A stretch of DNA of 64,000 nt from Spiractinospora alimapuensis. Lineage in GTDB: Bacteria > Actinomycetota > Actinomycetes > Streptosporangiales > Streptosporangiaceae. The notes under the pieces were generated by a model. The model did not search any database and had not been told where the DNA came from. It saw only the letters and a list, made by a program, of their open reading frames with translations. Shown piece after piece: positions 31,071 to 40,018 of the stretch. Location: contig NZ_CP072467.1 of the NCBI RefSeq assembly GCF_018437505.1, positions 186,001 to 250,000 on the forward strand, written 5' to 3'. The translations under genes and the position numbers were made by a program. How positions within the stretch are numbered: position 1 is the stretch's first letter; every line of letters starts with the position of its first letter.

Positions 31071-33548
31071 GTGTACATCCTGGAACTCGCCGCGGCGGGA
31101 CGCGGCGACATCGACCAGGTCGGTGGCAAGGCGGTTGGGCTGGGGGAGATAAGCCGCGCGGGGGAGCGAGTTCCCGCCGGGTTCGTCGTCACCACGGACG
31201 CGCACGCCACCGATGTGGTCCCCGAGGCCGAGCTGATCGAGGCCTACGACGCGATGGGGGGCGGGCCGGTGGCCGTGCGCTCCAGCGCGACCGCAGAGGA
31301 CCTGCCCGACGCCAGCTTCGCGGGACAGCAGGAGACGTATCTCAACGTGGAGGGACACGCGGCGCTCGTCGACGCCGTGCGCAAGTGCTGGGACTCCCTG
31401 CACACCGAGCGCGCCGCCGCGTACCGTGCCTCGCACGGATTCGACGAGGCGACCATGGCGGTCGTGGTCCAGCGGATGGTCGACGCGCGTGTCGCCGGCG
31501 TCCTGTTCACCGCCAACCCAATGACCGGAACACGCACGGAGATGGTGGTCGACGCCGCGCGTGGGCTCGGGACGTCCGTGGTGGACGGCACCGTCAACGC
31601 CGACCACTACGTCCTGGGCGCCGACGCCCCCACACCGGAGCACGGTTGCGTCACTCCCGCCGAACTGCGGGAGCTGCGCGCGGCCGGGACCCGGATGCAG
31701 GAGCTGTTCGGCACACCGCAGGACATCGAGTGGGCGATCGACGCCGACGACGTGCTGTGGCTGTTGCAGTCGCGCCCCGTCACCACCCTGTTCCCCACGC
31801 CGGCCCATGGGCCGGACGGGCAGGTCCGCGCGCTGATGGAGTTCAGCCAGAAGCAGGGCATGCGGCGGCCCTTCACCCCGATGGGGTTCAGCCTGCTCCG
31901 CACCACGGTCGCCGCCCTGACCCGGCCGGTGGGCATCCCGCTGGACCCCGATCGTGGTCCCGACGCCATCGTCGAACTCGCCGGACGCATCTACCTCGAC
32001 ATCACCGCCTTCCTGCGTGACCCGAAGCTCCGCCGGCGACTCGACCGGACCGTGACGGCGTCGATCGGCAGCCGTGCGGGCGACGCGATCCGCCACCTGC
32101 TCACCGACTCACGGTTCGCCGCCGGTAGGGACCGCTCACTCTCACGCCGAGCCGTCGCCGCGTGGCTGCTGCGCTACGGACCCGCCATCGCCTCCGACAC
32201 TGTGGCGTCGCTGCTCCGGCCCGACGCGGCCCGGCGACGAATCAGCGTCGCCCTCGAGGCGGCGCGCGCGGACCGCGTGCCGCCTCCCACCATCGCCGAC
32301 CCGGCCGTCCGAGGGCGCGCCGCCGCGCGAATCCAGTTCGTTCGCTCCGTGCAGGACAAGGTGGCCGAACGAACCATGCGGCCGATGACCGGCCCGTTGG
32401 TGGCCTCCCTCCTGAGCCAACGGGCACCCCGCGGCCTTCTTCGGGGGCTGGCCAGCGACGACGAGATCGACGCGACCCTGCGCGGCATGCCGCACAACGT
32501 CACGACGACCATGGACCTGGAACTGTGGCGGATCGCGGCCGGCGCGGGTGAGCACCGGCGGCTCCTGGTGGACACCGACCCCGCCGAGCTGGCGCGGCGC
32601 TACGACGCCGGCCAGCTTCCGGAATTCGGACTGGCCGGGTTCCTGGCCAGGTACGGTCACCGTGGCGCGGCCGAGATCGACGTGGGCGTCCCCCATTGGG
32701 GAGAGGACCCGACACCGGTGTTCGCGGCGATCGCGAACTACCTCCGCATCGACGACCCAACGCAGGCGCCGGACCTCCGGTTCGAGCGGGCGGCGCGGGA
32801 CGCCGAGGCCCACATGGCGCGCCTGGTGGCACGGGCCAGGAGGAGCCGCCCGGTTCGCGGAACACTCGCGGGCTTCTTCCTGCGCCGGGCCCGTGAACTC
32901 TCCGGCATCCGTGAGGACCCCAAGTTCGCGTGGGTGTTGCCACTCCCGGAGATCCGCCGCCAGCTCCTCCTCGTCGGCGAGGAGATGGCCGAGACCGGCG
33001 CGCTGGACCGGGGTGAGGACGTCATGTTCCTCCACCTCGCCGAACTCTCGGCGGTCGTGGATCGTGGTGACGACCTGCGGAAGCTCGTGGCCGCGCGTCG
33101 CGCCGAGTACGACCGGGAGATGCGCCGCCACACCTTCCCCACGCTGTTGCTGTCGGACGGCACCGACGTGGAGGCGGTCCTGCCCCGCCCGCGGACCCCG
33201 GACGGTGCCCTGGTGGGCCTCGGCGCGGCCCCCGGAAGGGTCACCGGCCGCGCCCGCGTCGTCCACGACCCCTCTTCCGCCCAGGTCGAACCCGGCGAGA
33301 TCCTGGTCGCCCCCACCACCGACCCCGGCTGGACCCCCCTGTTCCTCACCGCCGGCGGCCTGGTCACCGAAACCGGAGCCCCCATGGCCCACGGCCCCAC
33401 GGTGGCCCGCGAGTACGGCATCCCCGCCATCGTCGGCATCGCCGAAGCCACCCAACGCATCACCACCGGCCAGCCCCTCACCATCGACGGCGCCACCGGC
33501 GTGGTGACCCTCGAGGAGGAACTGGCGGCAACAGAAACGTCCGTGTGA
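31071..33548 (+). CDS. PEP-synthase-like phosphotransferase, rifampin phosphotransferase type
   Basis: This encodes an 825-residue enzyme with three parts. An N-terminal ATP-grasp domain (about 1-300) has VGGKAVGLGE, AVRSSATAEDLPDASFAGQQETYL and WLLQSRPVT. A long central substrate-binding region (about 310-690) follows. A C-terminal swivelling phosphohistidine domain has GLVTETGAPMAHG with His774, then AREYGIPAIVG. This is the build of rifampin phosphotransferase (Rph), which inactivates rifamycins by ATP-driven phosphorylation, and it is 30-40 residues shorter than characterised ones. Other substrates are possible because the central domain decides specificity. GTG 31071 has GGGGGAG upstream. 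A TetR gene is divergent. Confidence 0.8.
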   Translation: MYILELAAAGRGDIDQVGGKAVGLGEISRAGERVPAGFVVTTDAHATDVVPEAELIEAYDAMGGGPVAVRSSATAEDLPDASFAGQQETYLNVEGHAALVDAVRKCWDSLHTERAAAYRASHGFDEATMAVVVQRMVDARVAGVLFTANPMTGTRTEMVVDAARGLGTSVVDGTVNADHYVLGADAPTPEHGCVTPAELRELRAAGTRMQELFGTPQDIEWAIDADDVLWLLQSRPVTTLFPTPAHGPDGQVRALMEFSQKQGMRRPFTPMGFSLLRTTVAALTRPVGIPLDPDRGPDAIVELAGRIYLDITAFLRDPKLRRRLDRTVTASIGSRAGDAIRHLLTDSRFAAGRDRSLSRRAVAAWLLRYGPAIASDTVASLLRPDAARRRISVALEAARADRVPPPTIADPAVRGRAAARIQFVRSVQDKVAERTMRPMTGPLVASLLSQRAPRGLLRGLASDDEIDATLRGMPHNVTTTMDLELWRIAAGAGEHRRLLVDTDPAELARRYDAGQLPEFGLAGFLARYGHRGAAEIDVGVPHWGEDPTPVFAAIANYLRIDDPTQAPDLRFERAARDAEAHMARLVARARRSRPVRGTLAGFFLRRARELSGIREDPKFAWVLPLPEIRRQLLLVGEEMAETGALDRGEDVMFLHLAELSAVVDRGDDLRKLVAARRAEYDREMRRHTFPTLLLSDGTDVEAVLPRPRTPDGALVGLGAAPGRVTGRARVVHDPSSAQVEPGEILVAPTTDPGWTPLFLTAGGLVTETGAPMAHGPTVAREYGIPAIVGIAEATQRITTGQPLTIDGATGVVTLEEELAATETSV

Positions 33549-33751
33549 CGATCGAGCCCCCTCTGTCCCCGCTGCCGGTGCGTCGCTCATTCCCTCTACG
33601 ACGCGTCGGCAGCGGTACTGATGCACCGGACTGGACGACACCGCGGGGCCGTCAGGACCTTCGCCCCGCGCTGCGACGATTGCAATTGTTGCGGTCAAGG
33701 GCGAACCACCTGTGGATGCGATCTGTCAGCGGTCTCTGTCAGAATCCGGTC

Positions 33752-34184
33752 ATGGGCGCGTCCAAATCCTCCGGATTCACTGTTGGTCAGACGTTCAATT
33801 CGCGGCGAGAGGTCTGGAACGCTGGCATTCACTCGCACCTACAGGCCGGCATTGATGGCACAGGAGTGACCGGAGCGAGGGCCATTGTTGTCTCTGGTGG
33901 CTATCCAGATGATCGCGACCCAGAGCCTTGAAGCCCCCCGGCAACGCCGCGCTCGTCACCAGCCACCTTGAGGGGTTACCAGTCCGGGTCGTGCGTGGGG
34001 CAAAGTCCCGGTCACCGTACGCACCAACAACTGCCACGTTCAGTTCGACGCCGGAGCGATCTCGCTGACTGACGAGCTGAACGTCGTCAGGCTTGGTGTC
34101 GAAGAGGGGCCGCTGATTACAAAGCCGGAACATGAAATCGACGTCGCATACATACGCAACCACCGACTGCGCTGGGACCCCTAA
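33752..34184 (+). pseudogene. Decayed SRA (YDG)-HNH endonuclease
   Basis: Three consecutive pieces in three frames match a SRA-YDG/HNH protein, a type of methylation-directed or type IV-like nuclease. The first (33752-33931) has VGQTFNSRREVWNAGIHSHL, LQAGIDGTGVTGA and VVSGGYPDD. The second (about 33940-34020) has NAALVTSHLEGLPVRVVRGA and SPYAP. The third (about 34028-34184, ending in TAA) has CHVQFDAGAISL and IDVAYIRNHRLRW, the end of an HNH domain. The middle of the SRA domain and the catalytic HNH core are deleted. Base composition is lower in GC than neighbours, as expected for a decaying acquired gene. Confidence 0.72.
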
Positions 34185-34250
34185 CCGGTATCCAGTGCTC
34201 GGGCCTCGTCGTCCGTCGTTGTCAATGGAAGTCTGGGTACCGTCTCGGGC

Positions 34251-34925
34251 ATGACCACTCACATCAACGTGTTGCTGTTCCCGAACGTGACCCAACTGGA
34301 CTTCACGGGGCCCGCGCAGGTGTTCTCGCGGATGCCGGGGACGACGGTGGACCTCGTGGCCGGATCGGGGGAGCCGGTGGTGACGGACTGTGGGTGGTCG
34401 GTGCTGCCCACGGTCACGTTGGCGCAGGCCCCGCCCGCGGACGTGTTGTTCGTGCCGGGGGGACAGGGGACCTTCGAGGCGTTCCTCGATCCGGACGTGG
34501 TGGGGTTCGTCGCCGACCAGGCGGCGGACGCGACGTGGGTGACCTCGGTGTGCACGGGATCCTTCCTGTTGGCCGCCGCGGGGCTGCTCACCGGGCGACG
34601 GGCCACCAGCCACTGGGCGTCGGTCGCGATGCTCGAGCGCTTCGGGGCGGTGCCGACACGGGAGCGCGTGGTGACCGACGGAAACGTCATCACCGGGGCG
34701 GGGGTCACCTCGGGGATCGACTTCGCGTTGACCCTCGCGGCGAGGATCCACGGCGTCGAGACGGCCCAGCGCATCCAACTGCAGTTGGAGTACGACCCCG
34801 ACCCGCCCTACGCGACCGGTTCCCCGGCCGCGGCCCCAAGCGAATGGGTGGAGCGGGGGCTCCGCGACGCCGAGAAGGGACGTGCCGGGGCCGTCGAAAC
34901 GGCCGCTCGCCGCCTGAAACGATGA
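34251..34925 (+). CDS. DJ-1/PfpI family protein (isonitrile-hydratase-like)
   Basis: This encodes a 224-residue class-I glutamine-amidotransferase-like protein. The nucleophile elbow is SVCTGSFLLAAAGLL with Cys101, and the conserved acid is in LDFTGPAQVF. DVLFVPGG and ATSHW match the isonitrile hydratase/InhA branch. No AraC-type HTH is fused, so this is the stand-alone enzyme form. Substrate unknown. It stands alone on the plus strand, convergent with the SSI gene, with a shared hairpin. Confidence 0.85.
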   Translation: MTTHINVLLFPNVTQLDFTGPAQVFSRMPGTTVDLVAGSGEPVVTDCGWSVLPTVTLAQAPPADVLFVPGGQGTFEAFLDPDVVGFVADQAADATWVTSVCTGSFLLAAAGLLTGRRATSHWASVAMLERFGAVPTRERVVTDGNVITGAGVTSGIDFALTLAARIHGVETAQRIQLQLEYDPDPPYATGSPAAAPSEWVERGLRDAEKGRAGAVETAARRLKR

Positions 34926-34994
34926 CGGGCCAGGGAAGGGGACGCCCGGCGGCGCGAAACCCTTCCCACCAAGCCTGCCTAGCGTTGGCCCCAC

Positions 34995-35036
34995 TCCGAC
35001 CGGGACAGGTCGCGCCAAAGACGTGTCCCGATCGGA
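34995..35036. terminator. Bidirectional hairpin between convergent genes
   Basis: Thirteen bases at 34995-35007 pair with 35024-35036 (12 of 13) across a 16-base loop. It lies between the DJ-1 gene and the convergent SSI-like gene. Confidence 0.55.
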
Positions 35037-35060
35037 GGTTCAACCGTGATGGCGGGGGAG

Positions 35061-35477
35061 TCAGAAGCCGAAGATCCCCGCGGTGGCGTTGCTGGCGTGG
35101 CAGGGGTTGGAGTAGGTCTCCTCGAACGTGACCCGGGTGCCCTCCCAGTGTCCGCGGGCCGTCACGCGCACCGGCGCGTACTCCATCGTGCAGGCACCGG
35201 AGACGGGCGCGAGGTCCTCGAACGAGCCACCCGCTTCCTCCAGTGCGGCACACGCCTCGTCGGGGTTCGGGTGACTGCCGCCGGCCGGACCGCAGTCCAA
35301 GGTCACACCTCGCGTCCAGGACGTCGTCATTCCCGTGGAGTCTGCCGCGATCGACAGCCGAAGCTGGCTGTCGGGACGCTCGGAGGTCTCCGCGCCGGCG
35401 GGGCCGGCCAGCAGGACACCCGCGAAGCCACCGACCGCCACCGTGGCCAGGACCGTGCCGAACCTGTGCATACGCAT
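35061..35477 (-). CDS. Subtilisin inhibitor-like (SSI) secreted protease inhibitor
   Basis: This encodes a 138-residue exported protein with a Sec signal peptide (residues 1-29, ending AGA). The mature part has the four SSI cysteines (62, 76, 96, 126) and the family motifs LDCGPAGGSHP, ACAALEEAGGSFEDL, and an IFGF C-terminus in place of VFAF. The reactive loop reads CTMEYAPV, putting Met98 at P1, as in Streptomyces SSI, but with Glu at P1'. It probably inhibits secreted subtilisin-type proteases. ATG 35477 has GAGGGG at good spacing; a further upstream start lacks a site. Confidence 0.88.
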   Translation of the reverse strand: MRMHRFGTVLATVAVGGFAGVLLAGPAGAETSERPDSQLRLSIAADSTGMTTSWTRGVTLDCGPAGGSHPNPDEACAALEEAGGSFEDLAPVSGACTMEYAPVRVTARGHWEGTRVTFEETYSNPCHASNATAGIFGF

Positions 35478-35586
35478 TCCCACATCCCCTCTCGGCTGAG
35501 AACTCAGCCAGGCTACGAACAATGTGCAGCCAAATCGTAGCGTTCCGTAGTGGATCGGGTGTGGAAACGGCGCAGTTGGGGCGGAC

Positions 35587-36444
35587 TCACTCCGAGCGTC
35601 GCGCGACTTCGACGAGTTCCCGCTCCTGGTCCTCGGAGAGCACGATCCCGAACTCGTCCCGCAGCAGCTCTGGACACTCCTCCGGTGCCACGGTCCGGCG
35701 TACTGGTTCGCTCCCCGGGCGCGTCACGACGAACTCGAGGCCGGTGAGGGTGGTCCGGGAGGCCTCGTGGGTTCGCTGCACGACGACGCGGCGCACGAAC
35801 GGCGAGCGTGGGTGGGTCGAGACGTAGTGGTTGACGATCTCGAAATCCACCCGGTAGCGCGGGTCGGTGGTGAACGAGTACAGGTCGAACCACCCCTCCG
35901 GGTGACGGGAACGCAGCAACCACCCGTCGTCCTCACGCTCCAGTCGGAAGTCCCAGGCGCCCTGCCGCGCCTCCACGCCGTCGCGCAGAGGGACCGGTTC
36001 CAGCAGGCCCTCACCGCCGAAGCCGACGTCGACCAACCACGTCTCGCCCTCGACGTCCACCAGCAGCGCCGCGTGGCTCGCCGGCCGCAGCGCCGTGGAG
36101 CCCATCCGCGTGCGCCCGGCCACGCCGCGTGGCTGGAAGCCGCACCGCTCCAGGACGGCGGCGAACAGGAGGTTGTGCTCGTAGCAGTACCCGCCGCGCG
36201 GGGAGCCGACCAGTTTCCGCAGCACGCTCGGGACGTCGATCGGCACCGGGCTGCCCAGGACGGAGTCGACGTTTTCGAAGGGGATCGTCGTGGCGTGGGC
36301 GCGGTGTAAGGCCCTGAGGGTCCCGAGTGTCGCGTCGAAGGACCCGGTGTGGCCGACGCGCCCAAGATAGGCGTCGAGGTCGACTTCCTCCGCGTTCCAA
36401 CGCTTGGCGGGGTCGCGGAGTCCGTCGTCTTCGGTGGTGGGCAT
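35587..36444 (-). CDS. Arylamine N-acetyltransferase
   Basis: This encodes a 285-residue NAT enzyme that transfers acetyl from acetyl-CoA to arylamines or hydrazines. The catalytic triad is visible as Cys87 (RGGYCYEHN, here GGYCYEHN), His124 (PASHAALL) and Asp139 (VDVGFGG). Length and motif order are normal for the family. ATG 36444 has GAGGAGG upstream. The divergent MarR gene and palindromes between them suggest control by a phenolic or amine ligand. It is not next to an ansamycin cluster, so an amide-synthase role is unlikely. Confidence 0.9.
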   Translation of the reverse strand: MPTTEDDGLRDPAKRWNAEEVDLDAYLGRVGHTGSFDATLGTLRALHRAHATTIPFENVDSVLGSPVPIDVPSVLRKLVGSPRGGYCYEHNLLFAAVLERCGFQPRGVAGRTRMGSTALRPASHAALLVDVEGETWLVDVGFGGEGLLEPVPLRDGVEARQGAWDFRLEREDDGWLLRSRHPEGWFDLYSFTTDPRYRVDFEIVNHYVSTHPRSPFVRRVVVQRTHEASRTTLTGLEFVVTRPGSEPVRRTVAPEECPELLRDEFGIVLSEDQERELVEVARRSE

Positions 36445-36461
36445 GACGCCTCCTCGGTATC

Positions 36462-36497
36462 GTTAGCTGGACAACGAAAAAGACGTTAGCCGGCTAA
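36462..36497. promoter_or_regulatory. MarR operators between NAT and marR-like genes
   Basis: TTAGCCGGCTAA at 36486-36497 is a perfect 12-base palindrome. About 24 bases before it, GTTAGCTGGACAAC (36462-36475) is a degenerate copy. Both lie in the divergent promoter region, as expected for autoregulated MarR repressors. Confidence 0.6.
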
Positions 36498-36562
36498 TGA
36501 AATGCCGTCAAGATCGCCGTCGATGTCGCCCGTGGCGCGACGTCCACGGACAGGAGGTTGTC

Positions 36563-37012
36563 ATGGGTGGGGGTATGCACGAGTGGGACGACGACTTCCT
36601 GCCGGCCTTCTGGAGGGCGAAGCGATCCATGACCCGGGAGGCTGGACGGGTGTTGGAGGAGCACGGTGTGCACGAGGGGCAGCAGTTCCTGCTCATGTGC
36701 CTGTGGAATGAGGATGGACTGACGCCGGGGGAGGTGGCGCGGCGCATCGACGTGTCCACGCCGACCGTGACCCGCACCGCGACAAGGTTGGCCGCGGTCG
36801 GGTTGGTGGAGCGGCGGTCCGACGAGGTGGACTCCCGCCTCGTCCGCCTCTGTCTGACCGAGCGGGGGCGTTCGCTGCGCGAGCCCCTTGGCGCCGCCAT
36901 GCGCGCGATGTCCCGCCGGGCTCTCGGTGGCATGACCGAGGAGGAAAGTGCCCAGCTCATCCGGCTTCTGGCGCGCGTGAACGCGAATATGGAGAGTTCC
37001 GTGTCGGAGTGA
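36563..37012 (+). CDS. MarR family transcriptional regulator
   Basis: This encodes a 149-residue winged-helix regulator. The recognition region is LTPGEVARRIDVSTPTVTRT, followed by the wing ERRSDEVDSRLVRLCLTERG. ATG 36563 was chosen because GGAGG lies just upstream; the frame opens at 36497 but the added residues are not family-like. It is divergent from the arylamine N-acetyltransferase gene and probably represses it. Confidence 0.9.
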   Translation: MGGGMHEWDDDFLPAFWRAKRSMTREAGRVLEEHGVHEGQQFLLMCLWNEDGLTPGEVARRIDVSTPTVTRTATRLAAVGLVERRSDEVDSRLVRLCLTERGRSLREPLGAAMRAMSRRALGGMTEEESAQLIRLLARVNANMESSVSE

Positions 37013-37637
37013 CTGTCGGTCGCTGGAAACTCGCCGAGCGTCGTGGGTCCGTTATTCCCTGGTCCCGGGATTGATCAATGACAAAAAACAGACAATCGCG
37101 GATTCCGGCCAGGAATTTGCAGAAAGCGCTGAGTCCAGGCACGGACGACCAGTAAGGTACTTCCCACCTCGCGACGTGACGCTCATGGAGCCGCACAGTG
37201 ATCCACCTCCTCTCAGTTCCCCCCGGGTTCGGGTTTTCATTCCGGCCTGGGAAAACGTATGATGTAGATCACCGGCGCCTGGCTCGTGTTCCCGCAGGGG
37301 ACTTCGTGCAGGTGAGAGCGTTCTTGGGGAATCCCCAGGAAGTTCACCCGCGTAATGCGCGCTGCTTGAGCAGGCAATTCGCCCGTATTTCCCGGCTAAA
37401 GCCGCATGTACGTTCGGTTAGTACATCCTGTGCTAGCGTGACCGCTGTTTCGTTGCGTAGTAGCCGCGGATCCCGCCGAATCAACGGCGACACGCCGGCC
37501 CTCGCGCTCGGAACGGCGACGCTTACATCGCATCTGCGCCGTGCCCCCCTTCCGCGCGCCGGGCGAGTGCGGGAAGGGGCCGTAGCGGTCCAGGCCCGCC
37601 GTCGTTGGTCAGCCCACCTGTCTAGAGGAGAAGTGCA
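37013..37637. other. 625-base intergenic region upstream of the conservon
   Basis: No gene is supported here. Short open frames have poor codon bias. The downstream half holds the conservon promoter candidate (listed separately). The first 250 bases are AT-richer than average and carry no clear element. Confidence 0.45.
37406..37439 (+). promoter_or_regulatory. Candidate conservon promoter with overlapping palindrome
   Basis: TGCTAGCGT at 37431-37439 is an extended -10 (TGn-TANNNT). Upstream, ATGTAC (37406-37411) and GTACAT (37421-37426) form a palindrome with a nine-base spacer covering the -35 region. A regulator bound there would control the whole downstream operon, which starts at 37638. 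Confidence 0.45.
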
Positions 37638-39446
37638 GTGGCACAGGCGCCGAGACCGGCCGATCGCGCTCACTATCCCATGGAGCGCACGATGACACCC
37701 GAGCAGGTCCAGGCCCAAACACCAGGACGTTTCGGGCGTTTCATGCAGCGTCTGGGACTTCGCCGCAAGCCGGAACCACAAGCGGCCCACTCCCAGTCGG
37801 TGTACATCTATCCCTATCCGCAATCCGGGCACGAGGGTGCCGCTCCCACCGGGGAGCAGGGTCCCACCCCGCCCGCGCAGTACGCCGCCCCGACCGGCCA
37901 CCAGGCCACGTCGGCGCTGCCCGCGCCTCCCGCCGGAGGACCCGGGCCAGGCCATCACGAACGCGCGAGTGCGCCGACGCGCCAACCCGCGGCCCAACCC
38001 TCCGCCGCGCCCCCGGCGCAGGCCCAGCCCCCGCAGGTGAACCAGGCCGTCCCCCCGCAGCCGACGCCACCCGCGCCGGTCCAGGAGACCCCCGCCCCAC
38101 CAGCGGCCCCCCCACCGGACCAGCGGCCCAAGGAGACCGTGGTCCCGCCCAAGCAGCCGGAGGTCGCGCGCCCCGACCTCACCTCCGCCGCGCTCGCCAG
38201 CCTCGCCATGAGGGACCTCACCCTCGTCGAGTCGATGCTGGATATCGTGGAGGACCTGGAGGACAGCACCGAGGACTCCGAGCTGCTCTCCAAGCTGTTC
38301 AAGTTGGACAACCTCGCGACCCGGATGCGGCGCAACGGTGAGAACCTGATGGTCCTCGCCGGCGAGGAGCCGGACGACTCCCAGATGGAGCCGTTGACCC
38401 TGCTGGAGGTCGCACGCGGTGCGATCTCCGAGATCCGCGACTACGAGCGTGTCCACATCGGACGCCTGCCCTCCAAGGCCGTCCTCGCGCCGGCCGCCGA
38501 CGACATGAGCCACCTCCTGGCGGAGCTGCTCGACAACTCCACGGCGAAGTCCCCGGAACACGCCCAGGTCGTCATCAGCGCCCAGCCCATGGCCGACGGC
38601 GGAATCCTCGTCGCCGTGGAGGACGAGGGAATCGGGATGCCGGCCGACCAACTCGTGCAGCTCAACGCCCGTCTGGACGGTGCTCCCGTCCTCGACGAGG
38701 AGAGCATGCGCCACATGGGCCTCTACGTCGTCAGCCGCATCGCCGACCGTCACGGTCTGCGGGTGCAGTTGGAGGCGCGGGCGTTCCGTGGCCTGAGCGC
38801 GTTCGTCGTCGTGCCCAAGGAACTGGTGCGTGACGCCGCGCGCTCCTCCGTGGCCGAGGAGTCTTCCCCACGTATGGACCGCGCCAACGGGCGCCCCATG
38901 GAGGTCGTTCGTTCCGCGGGCCCGTCCGCGGGCGACACCCCGCGCACGCCCAGAAACCCTGGCTCCGCCACGACTTCCGCCGGCCTGCCTCGACGCAGCG
39001 CGCGGCACGCGGTCGGCAACGGCGCCAGCGACATTCCCGCCACCGAGCCCAACGGTGCGAAGCCCGCCAATGCCTCCCCGGTGACCCCGGCGGGTCTTCC
39101 CCGGCGCGGAGCGCGGCACGCCACGGACGGTGCCGGTGGCGCCGCGGGGCAGACATCCGCGGCGGGGGCTTCCGCGGCGGCGACAGGAACGGACACGGAT
39201 CTGGGGGTGGGTGTGAACGGTTCGTCGAGCGTCACGTCGGCCGGATTGCCGCGACGCAGCGCTCGGGAGCCGCGCATCGTGCCGCCGGACAGTCTCACCA
39301 AGTCCGACGAGACCACACCGGGGCCGGACGCCGCCTCGCCGGCCGTCACGGAAGGCAATCGAGCCGAGCGCATCCGCGACGAGCTCGGCAGCTTCCTCGA
39401 CGGTGAACGTGCCGCGGCGGAGGAGACCAACAAGGACCTCCAGTGA
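37638..39446 (+). CDS. Conservon sensor-kinase-like ATPase (CvnA-like), soluble and atypical
   Basis: This encodes a 602-residue protein related to CvnA of actinomycete conservons. Unlike classical CvnA it has no membrane helices or nitrate-type sensor domain. A Pro/Gln/Ala-rich N-terminus (about 50-175) leads to a dimerisation-like helix pair (about 185-245) and a HATPase domain with N-box HLLAELLDN (residues 292-300), VEDEGIGMP and MGLYVVSRIADRHG. In the helical region, the usual LDHLATRMRRH reads LDNLATRMRRN, so both histidines are Asn (225, 233). The C-terminus holds three copies of TSAGLPRRSAR-like motifs (about 446, 481, 532), typical of the family. It may bind ATP without phosphotransfer. 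GTG 37638 has GAGGAG upstream. Confidence 0.82.
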   Translation: MAQAPRPADRAHYPMERTMTPEQVQAQTPGRFGRFMQRLGLRRKPEPQAAHSQSVYIYPYPQSGHEGAAPTGEQGPTPPAQYAAPTGHQATSALPAPPAGGPGPGHHERASAPTRQPAAQPSAAPPAQAQPPQVNQAVPPQPTPPAPVQETPAPPAAPPPDQRPKETVVPPKQPEVARPDLTSAALASLAMRDLTLVESMLDIVEDLEDSTEDSELLSKLFKLDNLATRMRRNGENLMVLAGEEPDDSQMEPLTLLEVARGAISEIRDYERVHIGRLPSKAVLAPAADDMSHLLAELLDNSTAKSPEHAQVVISAQPMADGGILVAVEDEGIGMPADQLVQLNARLDGAPVLDEESMRHMGLYVVSRIADRHGLRVQLEARAFRGLSAFVVVPKELVRDAARSSVAEESSPRMDRANGRPMEVVRSAGPSAGDTPRTPRNPGSATTSAGLPRRSARHAVGNGASDIPATEPNGAKPANASPVTPAGLPRRGARHATDGAGGAAGQTSAAGASAAATGTDTDLGVGVNGSSSVTSAGLPRRSAREPRIVPPDSLTKSDETTPGPDAASPAVTEGNRAERIRDELGSFLDGERAAAEETNKDLQ

Positions 39447-39537
39447 CCCCCACGCGTAACGCACCCAGTACTTCGGCGCGCCGCCGCGCCACAATCCACG
39501 CCGCACAAACGTTCGAACAAGGGATCAGGACACAGCG

Positions 39538-39963
39538 ATGAATGATCAGCTGCGGGATAACGCGGACAACTTCGCCTGGCTAATCTCCAACTTCGTCAAC
39601 GAGGTCCCGGGCGTTGAGCACGCCATCGTCGTCTCCTCCGACGGGCTGATGCTCACCCAGTCCAGGGACCTGCCGGAGGAGCACGCCGAGCAGCTCTCCG
39701 CCATCGCCAGCGGGCTGTACAGCCTCGCCGAGGGAGGGGCGCGCCTGTTCAGCAAGGGTGAGTGCGAACAGCTCATCGTGCGGATGGAACGCGGTCACCT
39801 CTTCGTGATGTCGATCAGCGATGGTTCCTCCCTGGCCGTCCTGGCCTCCCTGGACTCCGACATGAAGATCGTCGCCTACCAGATGACCCGGCTCGTCGAG
39901 AACGCGGCGCATGTCCTCACCCCCCAGTTGCGGTCCGAACTGCGGGAGATGGTCGGGCGCTAA
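39538..39963 (+). CDS. Roadblock/LC7 domain protein (CvnB-like)
   Basis: This encodes a 141-residue roadblock/LC7 protein (NFAWLISNFVNEVPGVEHAIVVSSDGLML). In conservons such proteins act with the Ras-like GTPase as part of a G-protein-like complex, probably as a regulator or scaffold. Length and sequence are typical. It is the second gene of the operon, 91 bases after the kinase-like gene. Confidence 0.92.
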   Translation: MNDQLRDNADNFAWLISNFVNEVPGVEHAIVVSSDGLMLTQSRDLPEEHAEQLSAIASGLYSLAEGGARLFSKGECEQLIVRMERGHLFVMSISDGSSLAVLASLDSDMKIVAYQMTRLVENAAHVLTPQLRSELREMVGR

Positions 39964-40018
39964 GTCCCCCGTACTCCGGCGTCCTCCGGTTTCCTGACTC
40001 AGAAGAGGTTGCGATCCC

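Noticed and set aside
33545-33931. 128-residue hypothetical gene
   Set aside because: Its first half lacks coding signs and the second half is the first piece of the broken SRA-HNH gene, so it is not an intact gene.
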